Part shown: piece by piece, positions 1 to 6,212 of the stretch | Layout: the number at the start of each line of letters is the position of its first letter | Numbering within the stretch: position 1 is the first letter of the stretch | Program-made: the position numbers and the translations under genes | The notes under the pieces: model-generated | Databases searched by the model: none | Told to the model about the DNA's origin: nothing | Seen by the model: only the letters and a program-made list of their open reading frames with translations | Source: Bacteroidota bacterium | GTDB lineage: Bacteria; Spirochaetota; Spirochaetia; JABMQR01 | NCBI GenBank assembly: GCA_013202335.1 | Contig: JABMQR010000299.1 | Span: 1 to 13,963, forward strand | Direction of reading: 5' to 3' | Length of the DNA stretch: 13,963 bases

Positions 1-1
1 C

Positions 2-103
2 CTAAAGACGGGAACTACACTCTATGCACATCTGCAGGCAATTGGGGTAATTAACGATCATATTACAAGCTGTTTTCGGTATAAGGAACTAACGACAGAA
101 TAA
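2..103 (+). CDS. tag: DNA-3-methyladenine glycosylase I, C-terminal fragment (cut by window edge)
   Basis: This is an open frame from the window edge to TAA at 101-103, encoding the last 33 residues of a protein. The stretch TLYAHLQAIGVINDHITSC matches the C-terminal signature of DNA-3-methyladenine glycosylase I, the base-excision enzyme that removes 3-methyladenine from alkylated DNA. In the family the His of the NDH motif and the Cys four residues later are zinc ligands, and both are present here. The end YKELTTE is a short tail. The gene is convergent with the AraC-type regulator, and the two stop codons are separated by only three bases with no terminator hairpin between them. The start and the catalytic part lie outside the window. 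The assignment rests on a short but characteristic motif. Confidence 0.8.
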   Translation, partial: LKTGTTLYAHLQAIGVINDHITSCFRYKELTTE

Positions 104-106
104 TAA

Positions 107-940
107 TCAGTCTATCTGTTTCCGCTGAGTCTTTCCTTCAAGGGTCTGCAGGTATTGAATACGGTAAAAACTCGGGGCAAACCCGGTATACTGCTTAAAA
201 ACCCTGCTGAAATGAAATTCACTGTAGAAAAAGAGCTGTGCAGCAATCTCTTTAACCGATAGATTTGTACATGCCAGCATTGCCCCTGCTGCCTCAACTT
301 TAAGACGAGTATAATATTTCATAGGGGTGGTATTCATCCGTCGTTTGAACAGCCGGATAAAGTACGATTCAGTAAGGTTTAGGTGTTGTGAGATATCCTT
401 CAATGTGATTGTACCCAGTACATTATTCTGCATGTAACGCAAGGCCCGTTCCAGATGCACACTGTCCTCTCCTCTGAAAGAGGAGGGTTCTCCCTCACTT
501 AACAGATAGAGGAATGAGATAAGCTGGTGGGCAGCGGACCGGCGGAGATTCTCATTCTTCGACATCCCCTTTTCCCGCATTTCTTCAAAGAAAAAACGGT
601 AATTTGAGCCGATAGTGTATCTGGAAGCTCGTCGGATATCACGCTGGAGCAGCTCAAGGACCTCCTGCTCCTCAGGTTCCACAGAAAAAAGCACGGCATA
701 ATAGGTTATAGGAATGTTGGTCTTTTTTGCTCTGATTTCATGGTGGATTGATGGGGATGTAAGGAATAGTGTCCCTGGATTTATCGTATAAAGAGCCGGG
801 CCGTTGAGAAATTCTCCATTGCCCTGTAGAAAATAGTGTAGTTCGTACTCTGTTTCTGTATGCTGATGGTGCCTGCCGTGCCAGCGTATTTCATCATCAT
901 TACGCATCTGGTAGACAAAAACAGCGTCCCGTATTTTCAT
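107..940 (-). CDS. AraC-family transcriptional regulator, probable xylose operon activator
   Basis: This is a 277-residue protein with the usual AraC-family layout. The N-terminal half is a cupin-like sugar-binding domain (WHGRHHQHTETEYELHY, then a GEFLNGPALYTINPGTLFL strand region). The last roughly 100 residues form a two-helix-turn-helix DNA-binding domain (ITLKDISQHLNLTESYFIRL, then SVKEIAAQLFFYSEFHFSRV followed by FKQYTGFAPSFYR). It is divergent from xylB, so control of xylose use by a pentose effector is a reasonable inference; the effector itself cannot be read. The start is chosen at 940 (MKIRDAVF). An in-frame ATG at 958 lies inside the apparent promoter, between a -35-like TGGACA and a TATAAT box, and neither start has a Shine-Dalgarno sequence. 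From 958 the product would be 283 residues. The family is certain; the target is inferred from position. Confidence 0.88.
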   Translation of the reverse strand: MKIRDAVFVYQMRNDDEIRWHGRHHQHTETEYELHYFLQGNGEFLNGPALYTINPGTLFLTSPSIHHEIRAKKTNIPITYYAVLFSVEPEEQEVLELLQRDIRRASRYTIGSNYRFFFEEMREKGMSKNENLRRSAAHQLISFLYLLSEGEPSSFRGEDSVHLERALRYMQNNVLGTITLKDISQHLNLTESYFIRLFKRRMNTTPMKYYTRLKVEAAGAMLACTNLSVKEIAAQLFFYSEFHFSRVFKQYTGFAPSFYRIQYLQTLEGKTQRKQID

Positions 941-944
941 CAAG

Positions 945-978
945 TCAATTATATGCATGTCTTATCAATTTTGTCCAT
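945..978 (+). promoter_or_regulatory. Tandem half-sites, putative AraC-type operator
   Basis: The pattern TCAATTnTnTnCAT occurs twice in the same orientation, at 945-958 and 965-978, exactly 20 bp (about two helical turns) apart, with 11 of 14 positions identical. Two tandem half-sites on one face of the helix is the typical target of an AraC-family dimer. The downstream copy ends about five bases before a possible xylB -35 box, the usual position for activation. Both copies also lie within the regulator's own promoter, which suggests autoregulation. Binding is inferred. Confidence 0.45.
948..977 (-). promoter_or_regulatory. Promoter of the AraC-type regulator, probably giving a leaderless mRNA
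   Basis: Read on the minus strand, TGGACA (977-972) is followed after 18 bp by TATAAT (953-948). Seven bases then separate the -10 from the ATG at 940. A transcription start seven or so bases after the -10 would fall at 941 or 940, that is, on or next to the start codon. No SD sequence precedes the gene, which fits a leaderless transcript. Confidence 0.5.
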
Positions 979-982
979 TCCT

Positions 983-1012
983 TTTACTCTGTTGGTAGTT
1001 GAAAATGATAAT
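983..1012 (+). promoter_or_regulatory. Possible xylB promoter
   Basis: TTTACT (983-988), an 18-bp spacer and GATAAT (1007-1012) form a weak sigma-70-like promoter. It would start transcription near 1019, about 20 bases before the xylB ATG. The poor boxes fit a promoter that needs an activator, and the tandem half-sites lie directly upstream, at roughly -41 to -74. Confidence 0.35.
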
Positions 1013-1040
1013 AATTAAACATGTGCATGGAGAGGTCATT

Positions 1041-2534
1041 ATGAATATAACAGCCGGAATAGACACCGGAACTCAAAGCACGAAAGTTGTTTTTTATGAT
1101 TATGAGAAAAAACAAATCGTAGCTTCCGCCTCAGCACCCCATGAGCTGATAAGCAGCGATGATGGTACGAGAGAGCAGAAGGCTGAATGGTGGATCGAGG
1201 CTATAATATCCTGTTTTTCACAGGTTTCTGAGGAAATAAAACAGGCAGTTAGAGCAATTGGTGTTTCCGGTCAGCAGCATGGATTTGTACCTGTTGATAC
1301 TGCGGGTGCAGTACTCAGGCCGGTGAAGCTTTGGTGTGATACCTCAACAGCTGCCGAATGCAATGAAATTACGGATACCTATGGTGGTACAGATACCTTA
1401 CTTGATGGACCGGGAAATCTTGTGCTCCCTGGATATACTGCTTCAAAAATTCTCTGGTTCAAGAAGAACCATCCTGATCTTTATGCGAAGATGGCAAAAA
1501 TTCTACTCCCGCATGACTATATAAACTGGTATTTGACTGGTGATTATACGATGGAAGCCGGGGATGCTTCAGGGACTGCCCTTCTGGATGTTCGATCCTG
1601 TACATGGGATGAGAAACTTCTGAATGCCCTTGATTCTGAAAGAAATATGAAGTCACTGCTTCCAAAGATAATCAAAGCCGGTGAACCGGCCGGTTTTGTT
1701 ACCGATGAGATTTCCGCAATTCTTGGAGTACCGGCAGGTATCCCTGTATCCTGCGGCGGCGGCGATAATATGATGGGAGCAATCGGTACGGGAACGGTTG
1801 AGGATGGGTTTCTTACCATGAGCCTGGGAACCTCCGGAACTATATACGGATATTCAGATACGCCAATTATTGATACCGAAGGATATCTTGCAGCTTTCTG
1901 TTCATCATCAGGTGGATGGCTGCCTCTTCTCTGTACTATGAACTGTACGGTGGCATCAGAACAGACCAGAGCACTTTTCCAGCGAGGAGTTAAAGAATTT
2001 GATGCTATTGCAGAAAATGCCCCTGCTGGTGCAAACGGGGTTATGATGCTTCCCTATTTTAATGGAGAAAGGACACCAAACTTTCCCAATGGTAAAGCAT
2101 GTCTTGTAGGTATGGATAATGAAAATATGAACGAAGAAAACATAGCCCGTGCCGCAATGGAATCGGCGATTTTCGGACTTAAGATGGGACTGGACTCTTT
2201 TATACGGCTTGGATTTTCGGCCCGAGAAGTTCGTCTTATCGGGGGCGGTGCAAATTCTCCGCTTTGGAGACAAATTGCTGCTGACATTCTAAATCTGCCG
2301 GTAACAGTACCTGCTATGACAGAGGCAGCGGCTTTGGGTGGAGCTGTACAGGCGCTCTGGACTTTGAATCTTCTATCCGGTGAATCTATTGGTATAAAGG
2401 AGATAGTACGGGAGCATGTACAGATAAATGATGCAAAAACCTGTCTTCCGGATCCGAAAAAGGTAGTAATTTATAAGAAGGTGTATAAAGAATATTCTGC
2501 TTATGTGGATGCATTGAGTGGTCTATTTTCATAG
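1041..2534 (+). CDS. xylB: Xylulokinase (FGGY family)
   Basis: This is a 497-residue cytoplasmic kinase that phosphorylates D-xylulose to D-xylulose 5-phosphate, which then enters the pentose phosphate pathway. Motifs appear in family order: the N-terminal ATP-fold signature GIDTGTQSTK (residues 6-15, with D8), GVSGQQHGFV (74-83), the substrate region RPVKLWCDTS (93-102), GDASGTALLDV (174-184), GGGDNMMGA (239-247, with D242 as the probable catalytic base), the glycine-rich SLGTSGTIYG (261-270), and the C-terminal GGGANSPLWRQ and EAAALGGAVQALW. Length is normal. The start at 1041 is chosen because GGAGAGG (1029-1035) lies five bases before it; in-frame TTG (999) and ATG (1005) upstream lack an SD and lie in the promoter region. 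xylA follows 174 bp downstream on the same strand, so this is a xylBA unit with the kinase first. Confidence 0.95.
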   Translation: MNITAGIDTGTQSTKVVFYDYEKKQIVASASAPHELISSDDGTREQKAEWWIEAIISCFSQVSEEIKQAVRAIGVSGQQHGFVPVDTAGAVLRPVKLWCDTSTAAECNEITDTYGGTDTLLDGPGNLVLPGYTASKILWFKKNHPDLYAKMAKILLPHDYINWYLTGDYTMEAGDASGTALLDVRSCTWDEKLLNALDSERNMKSLLPKIIKAGEPAGFVTDEISAILGVPAGIPVSCGGGDNMMGAIGTGTVEDGFLTMSLGTSGTIYGYSDTPIIDTEGYLAAFCSSSGGWLPLLCTMNCTVASEQTRALFQRGVKEFDAIAENAPAGANGVMMLPYFNGERTPNFPNGKACLVGMDNENMNEENIARAAMESAIFGLKMGLDSFIRLGFSAREVRLIGGGANSPLWRQIAADILNLPVTVPAMTEAAALGGAVQALWTLNLLSGESIGIKEIVREHVQINDAKTCLPDPKKVVIYKKVYKEYSAYVDALSGLFS

Positions 2535-2556
2535 CTCTCTTGAAAAAAGTAATCTT

Positions 2557-2645
2557 TACGCAAATACTGTGTCAGAAAAATGCTCGAAATGCTCATTTGC
2601 GTATAGCAAACTCCGCTTTCTGTGCTTTTTCTTTCTTGTCTTTGC
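2557..2645 (+). repeat. Structured xylB-xylA intercistronic element with competing inverted repeats
   Basis: TACGCAAAT (2557-2565) is the exact reverse complement of ATTTGCGTA (2595-2603). Part of the second arm, TTTGC (2596-2600), can instead pair with GCAAA (2606-2610) across a five-base loop, and that GCAAA can pair with TTTGC at 2641-2645. ATGCTC is directly repeated at 2580-2594, and a pyrimidine-rich run follows. No T-tract directly follows the main stem, so it is not a classic terminator. It may be a dispersed palindromic repeat or an RNA element setting the xylB:xylA ratio. Confidence 0.45.
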
Positions 2646-2708
2646 AAAAACCTTATTTTTTTCAAGGAAGCTATAGATAATAAAAATTTTATTGAGGAGT
2701 GTAGTAAT

Positions 2709-4043
2709 ATGGCTGACTATTTTTTAGGGAATGATGAATATTTCAAGGGTATAGGAAAGGTTGCGTATGAAGGACCTAAATCGGATAATCCCCTGGCATT
2801 TAAGTTTTTTGATGCGGGAAAAATGATTGGCGGGAAAACTATGGCTGAACATCTGCGGTTTGCAATTGCGTACTGGCATTCATTTTGCGGGAACGGCTCT
2901 GACCCCTTCGGTAGTCCTACCCAGATTTTCCCATGGGATGATCCTGATCCAATGACAGCTGCGAAGAAAAAGGCCGATGCTGCTTTTGAGTTTTTTACAA
3001 AAGTGGGAGCAGGTCTCTACTGTTTTCATGATATTGATGCCTCTCCCGAGGGTGCAACAGTAGCGGAGTATGAGAAAAACCTGTTTCTTATGGCAGATGT
3101 TCTGAAGGAGCGACAGGATGCAACCGGCGTGAAGCTGCTCTGGAATACGGCAAATATGTTCTCAAACCCACGATATATGAATGGGGCTGCAACAAATCCG
3201 GACTTTTCAGTCCTTGCACGTGCGGGATCCCAGGTTAAGGCCTGTCTTGATGTTAATGTTATGCTGGGTGGAGAAAACTATGTATTCTGGGGCGGGCGAG
3301 AGGGGTACATGACCCTGCTGAATACTCAGATGAAACGGGAACTGGATCATTTGGCTCAGTTTTTGACGATATCAAGAGATTACGGCCGAAGTATTGGATT
3401 TAATGGAAATTTCCTGCTGGAACCGAAACCTATGGAGCCGACAAAACATCAGTATGATTTTGATGCGGCTACAGCCATTGGATTTCTGCGAAATTACGGT
3501 TTGGATAAGGATTTTAAATGCAATATCGAAAACAACCATGCAACGCTTGCCGGACACACTTTTGCACATGATCTGCAGGTGTGTGCTGATGCTGATATGC
3601 TGGGCAGTATTGATGCAAATGAGGGCGATGCACAAAACGGCTGGGATACTGATGAGTTCCCGACAAATGTGTATGATTCACTTGAGGCTATGATGGTTGT
3701 ACTCAAATCAGGTGGGCTGAAGACTGGCGGCCTTAACTTTGATGCTAAGCTGCGCAGGAATTCAACTGATTCTGAAGACCTGTTTCTTGCTCATATTGGT
3801 GGAATGGATACGTTTGCTCTTGCACTTGAAATTGCCAACGACATAATTAGTGACGGTAAGCTGGATGCAATGATCAGCAAACGCTATAGTTCATTTGATA
3901 CTGGTAAGGGAGCTGATTTTGAGGCCGGAAAACTTTCATTGACAGATTTACGGGACCTAGCGGCAGGTCAGGGGGAATCAGAAAGGATCAGCGGAAAGCA
4001 GGAAATGATTAAGAATTTGATTAATCAGTATATCTTTGGCTAA
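2709..4043 (+). CDS. xylA: Xylose isomerase, class II
   Basis: This is a 444-residue enzyme converting D-xylose to D-xylulose in the cytoplasm, with two divalent metal ions. The family's active-site residues can all be located: FHDID (H107, D110), [13 protein letters not shown] (E238, K240), [12 protein letters not shown] (E274, H277), [17 protein letters not shown] (D302, D313, D315) and [11 protein letters not shown] (D345). The length and the insert-bearing N-terminus ([21 protein letters not shown]) mark it as class II. The start at 2709 is supported by GAGGAG (2694-2699) nine bases upstream; the frame stays open back to 2622, but that extension has no SD and falls in the intercistronic element. 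A 15-base A/T palindrome (2679-2693) directly precedes the SD. It follows xylB, so the two form a catabolic operon, closed by the terminator at 4075-4099. The central region [20 protein letters not shown] looks less typical than the rest. Confidence 0.96.
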   Translation: MADYFLGNDEYFKGIGKVAYEGPKSDNPLAFKFFDAGKMIGGKTMAEHLRFAIAYWHSFCGNGSDPFGSPTQIFPWDDPDPMTAAKKKADAAFEFFTKVGAGLYCFHDIDASPEGATVAEYEKNLFLMADVLKERQDATGVKLLWNTANMFSNPRYMNGAATNPDFSVLARAGSQVKACLDVNVMLGGENYVFWGGREGYMTLLNTQMKRELDHLAQFLTISRDYGRSIGFNGNFLLEPKPMEPTKHQYDFDAATAIGFLRNYGLDKDFKCNIENNHATLAGHTFAHDLQVCADADMLGSIDANEGDAQNGWDTDEFPTNVYDSLEAMMVVLKSGGLKTGGLNFDAKLRRNSTDSEDLFLAHIGGMDTFALALEIANDIISDGKLDAMISKRYSSFDTGKGADFEAGKLSLTDLRDLAAGQGESERISGKQEMIKNLINQYIFG

Positions 4044-4074
4044 TTTTACAATTAATTGTGTAAATAAAAAATAT

Positions 4075-4099
4075 GGCACCCTGAAAAGGGTGCCGTTTT
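4075..4099 (+). terminator. Intrinsic terminator of xylBA, probably bidirectional
   Basis: A perfect 8-bp stem GGCACCCT / AGGGTGCC closes a GAAA tetraloop and is followed by GTTTTAT. On the opposite strand the same stem is followed by ATATTTTTTATTT, so it can also end the convergent regulator gene whose stop lies at 4123. A 12-bp perfect palindrome ACAATTAATTGT (4048-4059) sits between the xylA stop and the stem. Confidence 0.92.
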
Positions 4100-4122
4100 A
4101 TCAATATTCTGTATGAGTCTTT

Positions 4123-5172
4123 TTACTCTTCATTTATCGTACTACAATCCTCGTCTCCCAATAGGTCTGCCCTGCAGCAGTCCAGATAATTCTCCAGATT
4201 TTCCCGACTTAGGGAATAGTAGATTTTTTTCTGGTCACCGATTCTGATGGTAACCAACCCGGCTCCTAATAATTTATTTAAGTGGTAAGACATGGTGGCT
4301 GCAGTCAGCCCAAAATGTTTAGCCAGTTCATTGCTGAACCATTCCCTCTCCCCCAGCAGTCTTAGTATCTCCACTCGTTTTTTATCTGATAGGGCGGTGA
4401 ATAGAATGTTGCTTTGCAGCTTTCTGTTTGCAGAAGTTAGCAATGTTTCGCGGGATAGGCCAAGAAGTATGATTTTTCGTTTTATGGATAACGTTAAACC
4501 GCGATTGTATGAATATGAGATGTAAACTGTTGTATCTTCGGCATGTTTTAAGAGATCCCGATAGTGACCGAGTGTGAGTGTGTCCAGATAGTGAGTTGGA
4601 TCCTTATCAAATTCTTTTTTTGCTGCTGCTCCACGTTTAGTGCCGGTTTTAATAATTTCTTCCTTGAATGGAAGATAATGTTTATGGTAAAAATCAGTGA
4701 GGGTTTGCAGTATTTTAGGTTTCCATTCTCCCGGGTTGTCCAGTAACTGTTTTAACATCTTCTCTTGTGGACGTGAAGAGTGAAAAAAGTTTTCAACTAT
4801 TGATTTCTTTATGTCTTTTTCCTGGATCTGATCCACAGGTTTGTCCTGCAGCCAAAGTCCTTCCAGATAAATGTTTCTGAATTCGGTATCAGATAATTTG
4901 TTAAAATAGGAGAATAATTCTTCTTCTTCGGTAATCTCAAGGTCAATTATTCGGTAAAAAATCATCCAGCTGGTATAAAACATCTTATTAAAAAAGAGTT
5001 CAATATCATGTTTCAGGAATGGAGATATATCCTGATCCACTTTTTGGAGGATATCTGATAATGCAGGATCAGAGGGAATGTTATTGTCTTCCTTATCTTT
5101 TTCAATTTTGTCCTCAATAAAGGCACAGAGATAGCAATAGAACTCAATTGCGTGATTATATATAAATTTCAT
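4123..5172 (-). CDS. Long ArsR-type winged-helix transcriptional regulator with uncharacterised N-terminal domain
   Basis: This is a 349-residue protein. Roughly residues 261-332 form an ArsR/HTH_20-like winged helix: a LSDKKRVEILRLLGE helix, then NELAKHFGLTAATMSYHLNK as the helix-turn-helix, and GLVTIRIGDQKKIYYSLS as the wing. The first 260 residues are charged and apparently all-helical, without a motif I recognise; single-domain ArsR proteins have only about 100 residues. Cysteines occur near the N-terminus (C13, C16) and after the wing (a CC pair and a later Cys), but I see no convincing metal site. The ATG at 5172 is chosen: the in-frame TTG at 5208 is part of the -35 box, and there is no SD, which fits a leaderless mRNA. 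The gene is divergent from the 77-residue gene, with two palindromic operators between them. Autorepression and control of that neighbour are inferred. Confidence 0.85.
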   Translation of the reverse strand: MKFIYNHAIEFYCYLCAFIEDKIEKDKEDNNIPSDPALSDILQKVDQDISPFLKHDIELFFNKMFYTSWMIFYRIIDLEITEEEELFSYFNKLSDTEFRNIYLEGLWLQDKPVDQIQEKDIKKSIVENFFHSSRPQEKMLKQLLDNPGEWKPKILQTLTDFYHKHYLPFKEEIIKTGTKRGAAAKKEFDKDPTHYLDTLTLGHYRDLLKHAEDTTVYISYSYNRGLTLSIKRKIILLGLSRETLLTSANRKLQSNILFTALSDKKRVEILRLLGEREWFSNELAKHFGLTAATMSYHLNKLLGAGLVTIRIGDQKKIYYSLSRENLENYLDCCRADLLGDEDCSTINEE

Positions 5173-5178
5173 AGAGAT

Positions 5179-5208
5179 ATAATACCACACTAAGAAAGAT
5201 ATTGACAA
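5179..5208 (-). promoter_or_regulatory. Promoter of the long ArsR-type regulator, leaderless architecture
   Basis: On the minus strand TTGTCA (5208-5203), an 18-bp spacer and TATTAT (5184-5179) form a good sigma-70-like promoter, with a TGTG sequence just before the -10. Only six bases (ATCTCT) separate the -10 from the ATG at 5172, so transcription would begin on the A of the start codon. No SD is present. Confidence 0.6.
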
Positions 5209-5211
5209 TAT

Positions 5212-5233
5212 ATATTAGAAAAATATCTAAGAT
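5212..5233 (+). promoter_or_regulatory. Operator copy 1 in the divergent regulator/small-protein region
   Basis: ATATTAGA, six bases, then TCTAAGAT: a 22-bp imperfect palindrome with 7 of 8 arm positions paired. The core TTAGA-N6-TCTAA is identical to that of copy 2, 66 bp away. It fills the gap between the two facing -35 boxes (5203-5208 and 5239-5244), so a bound protein could affect both promoters. Its form fits an ArsR-type dimer site; the binding protein is presumed to be the adjacent regulator. Confidence 0.6.
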
Positions 5234-5238
5234 AAAGC

Positions 5239-5267
5239 TTGACAACTCAACAAAAGTATCATATATA
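5239..5267 (+). promoter_or_regulatory. Promoter of the 77-residue protein gene
   Basis: A consensus TTGACA (5239-5244), a 17-bp spacer and TATATA (5262-5267) form a strong sigma-70-like promoter. Transcription would start near 5274, just ahead of operator copy 2, leaving a 5' untranslated region of about 73 bases. Confidence 0.7.
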
Positions 5268-5277
5268 TAGTATATAA

Positions 5278-5299
5278 GTATTAGAAAATTATCTAATAC
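5278..5299 (+). promoter_or_regulatory. Operator copy 2, downstream of the small-protein promoter
   Basis: GTATTAGA, a six-base centre AAATTA, then TCTAATAC: perfect 8-bp arms, and 10 of 11 base pairs over the full 22 bp. It lies at about +5 to +26 relative to the predicted start of the small-gene transcript, a position suited to blocking transcription. It could act together with copy 1. A 9-bp direct repeat, GATATGATT, follows at 5308-5316 and 5324-5332. Confidence 0.65.
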
Positions 5300-5346
5300 A
5301 TAAATTCGATATGATTCAATATTGATATGATTTCCAGGAGGAAAAT

Positions 5347-5580
5347 ATGTTATTTAGCAATACAATGCTTTATGAAGCAAAGATTAATCAAAATAAATAT
5401 TTACAGGATGCAGAAAATTACAGGAAAATCTCTCAGGCAAAGAAAGAAGCCCGCAGGCTAAAGAAAGAGGCTCGACTTCTTAAAAAAGAGTGCTGCCGGG
5501 AAGTGAAGCTGGAGAAACGAATAAGAAAAGATAGTGCCGGAAAAGAGGGAAGCCCTCTTAACAGCACCATATCAGCGTGA
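5347..5580 (+). CDS. Small basic heptad-repeat protein, function unknown
   Basis: This is a 77-residue protein that I do not recognise. It has a short N-terminal part (MLFSNTMLYEAK), a long lysine/arginine/glutamate-rich helix from about residue 13 to 61, and a flexible end. Three consecutive seven-residue units stand out: KKEARRL (32-38), KKEARLL (39-45) and KKECCRE (46-52). They are also visible as 21-base repeats in the DNA, and suggest a coiled coil or extended charged helix. A Cys pair lies at 49-50. There is no signal peptide or membrane segment. Translation is well supported by AGGAGG (5336-5341) five bases before the ATG, by a strong promoter, and by two operators. It is divergent from the long ArsR-type regulator, which probably represses it. 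It could be a nucleic-acid-binding or membrane-associated stress peptide or a small partner of the regulator; the sequence does not decide. Confidence 0.75.
   Translation: MLFSNTMLYEAKINQNKYLQDAENYRKISQAKKEARRLKKEARLLKKECCREVKLEKRIRKDSAGKEGSPLNSTISA
5534..5567 (-). terminator. Hairpin at the convergent ends of the small-protein gene and the SIS gene
   Basis: AAGAGGG (5543-5549) and CCCTCTT (5553-5559) form a perfect 7-bp stem with a three-base loop, flanked by GTGC/GCAC (5534-5537 and 5564-5567) that could extend it. It lies within the last codons of the small gene. Read on the minus strand the stem ends in CTCTTTTCC, so it may be a weak terminator for the ROK-SIS transcript. On the plus strand no T-tract follows. 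Confidence 0.35.
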
Positions 5581-5598
5581 TCGGGTTTATCATTTATA

Positions 5599-6165
5599 CT
5601 AAGATATTATTTTCTCAAATTTAGATTTAAAGCAGGAAATAATTCCATGCATAATAATAGAATGAAGATCTTCTACTACTTCGTATCTGGGTGAATTTAC
5701 ATAGAAAGAAATATCCGACAACTCCTTAAGTTTTCCTCCCGTAAATCCTGATAATCCAATGATTCTGTTATTCATTTTCTTAGCTTCTTCACAGGCTTTT
5801 ACGATATTAGGTGAGTTTCCGCTGGCAGAAATAGCTATAAGGATATCCCCTTTATTCATTAATAGTTTCAATTGTTCAGAAAATATATTTTCATATCCCG
5901 TATCATTACCTAAGGCCGTTAACGTTGCTGCACTTGCAGATACCGAAATTGTTTTAAACCTGTTCCCATCAGAAGTTATGAGATTTTTTGCCATATCGCA
6001 GGCAAAGTGATTTGCTGACGCCGCACTCCCGCCATTACCGGCAAGAAAGATGGTATTATGTGAATTGCATGTTTGTAAAATTAAATCTATTGATTTTTCA
6101 ATAGCTATGGGATTAATTGCATCAGTTGCTTCTTTGATTAACACTTTATAGTCATTAATATTCAA
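5599..6165 (-). CDS. GmhA-like SIS-domain phosphosugar isomerase
   Basis: This is a 188-residue single SIS-domain protein, the normal size for the sedoheptulose-7-phosphate isomerase (GmhA)/DiaA group. The phosphosugar-binding motifs are clear: LAGNGGSAASANHFACDM (residues 41-58) and ISASGNSPN (112-120), with the C-terminal EDLHSIIMH (165-173). In GmhA the zinc ligands are His, Glu, Gln and His; the corresponding positions here appear to be H53, D57, E165 and H173, so two ligands are replaced by other metal-binding residues. Translation should start at TTG (6165): AGGAGA lies five bases upstream and no ATG is nearby. The gene lies 47 bp downstream of the ROK kinase gene on the same strand, so they are probably co-transcribed. 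A heptose or hexose phosphate is the likely substrate. DiaA-like roles are possible but less likely given the neighbour. Confidence 0.85.
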   Translation of the reverse strand: MNINDYKVLIKEATDAINPIAIEKSIDLILQTCNSHNTIFLAGNGGSAASANHFACDMAKNLITSDGNRFKTISVSASAATLTALGNDTGYENIFSEQLKLLMNKGDILIAISASGNSPNIVKACEEAKKMNNRIIGLSGFTGGKLKELSDISFYVNSPRYEVVEDLHSIIMHGIISCFKSKFEKIIS

Positions 6166-6212
6166 AATTTTCTCCTATTGTTGTACGTGAATGAATAATA
6201 AAAAAAATTATC

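Noticed and set aside
999..1040. Upstream TTG (999) and ATG (1005) starts for xylB
   Set aside because: They have no SD, lie in the probable promoter and add residues before the family's normal N-terminus; GGAGAGG precedes the ATG at 1041.
2622..2708. N-terminal extension of xylA
   Set aside because: It is translated from the structured intercistronic DNA, has no SD and is not part of the xylose isomerase fold; GAGGAG supports the ATG at 2709.
3394..3693. 99-codon open frame inside xylA
   Set aside because: It is a shadow frame of a well-conserved gene with no SD, and it gives no recognisable protein.
5543..5559. Strong terminator for the 77-residue gene
   Set aside because: The stem is good, but on the plus strand it lies before the stop codon and is not followed by T residues; it is kept only as a possible minus-strand terminator.
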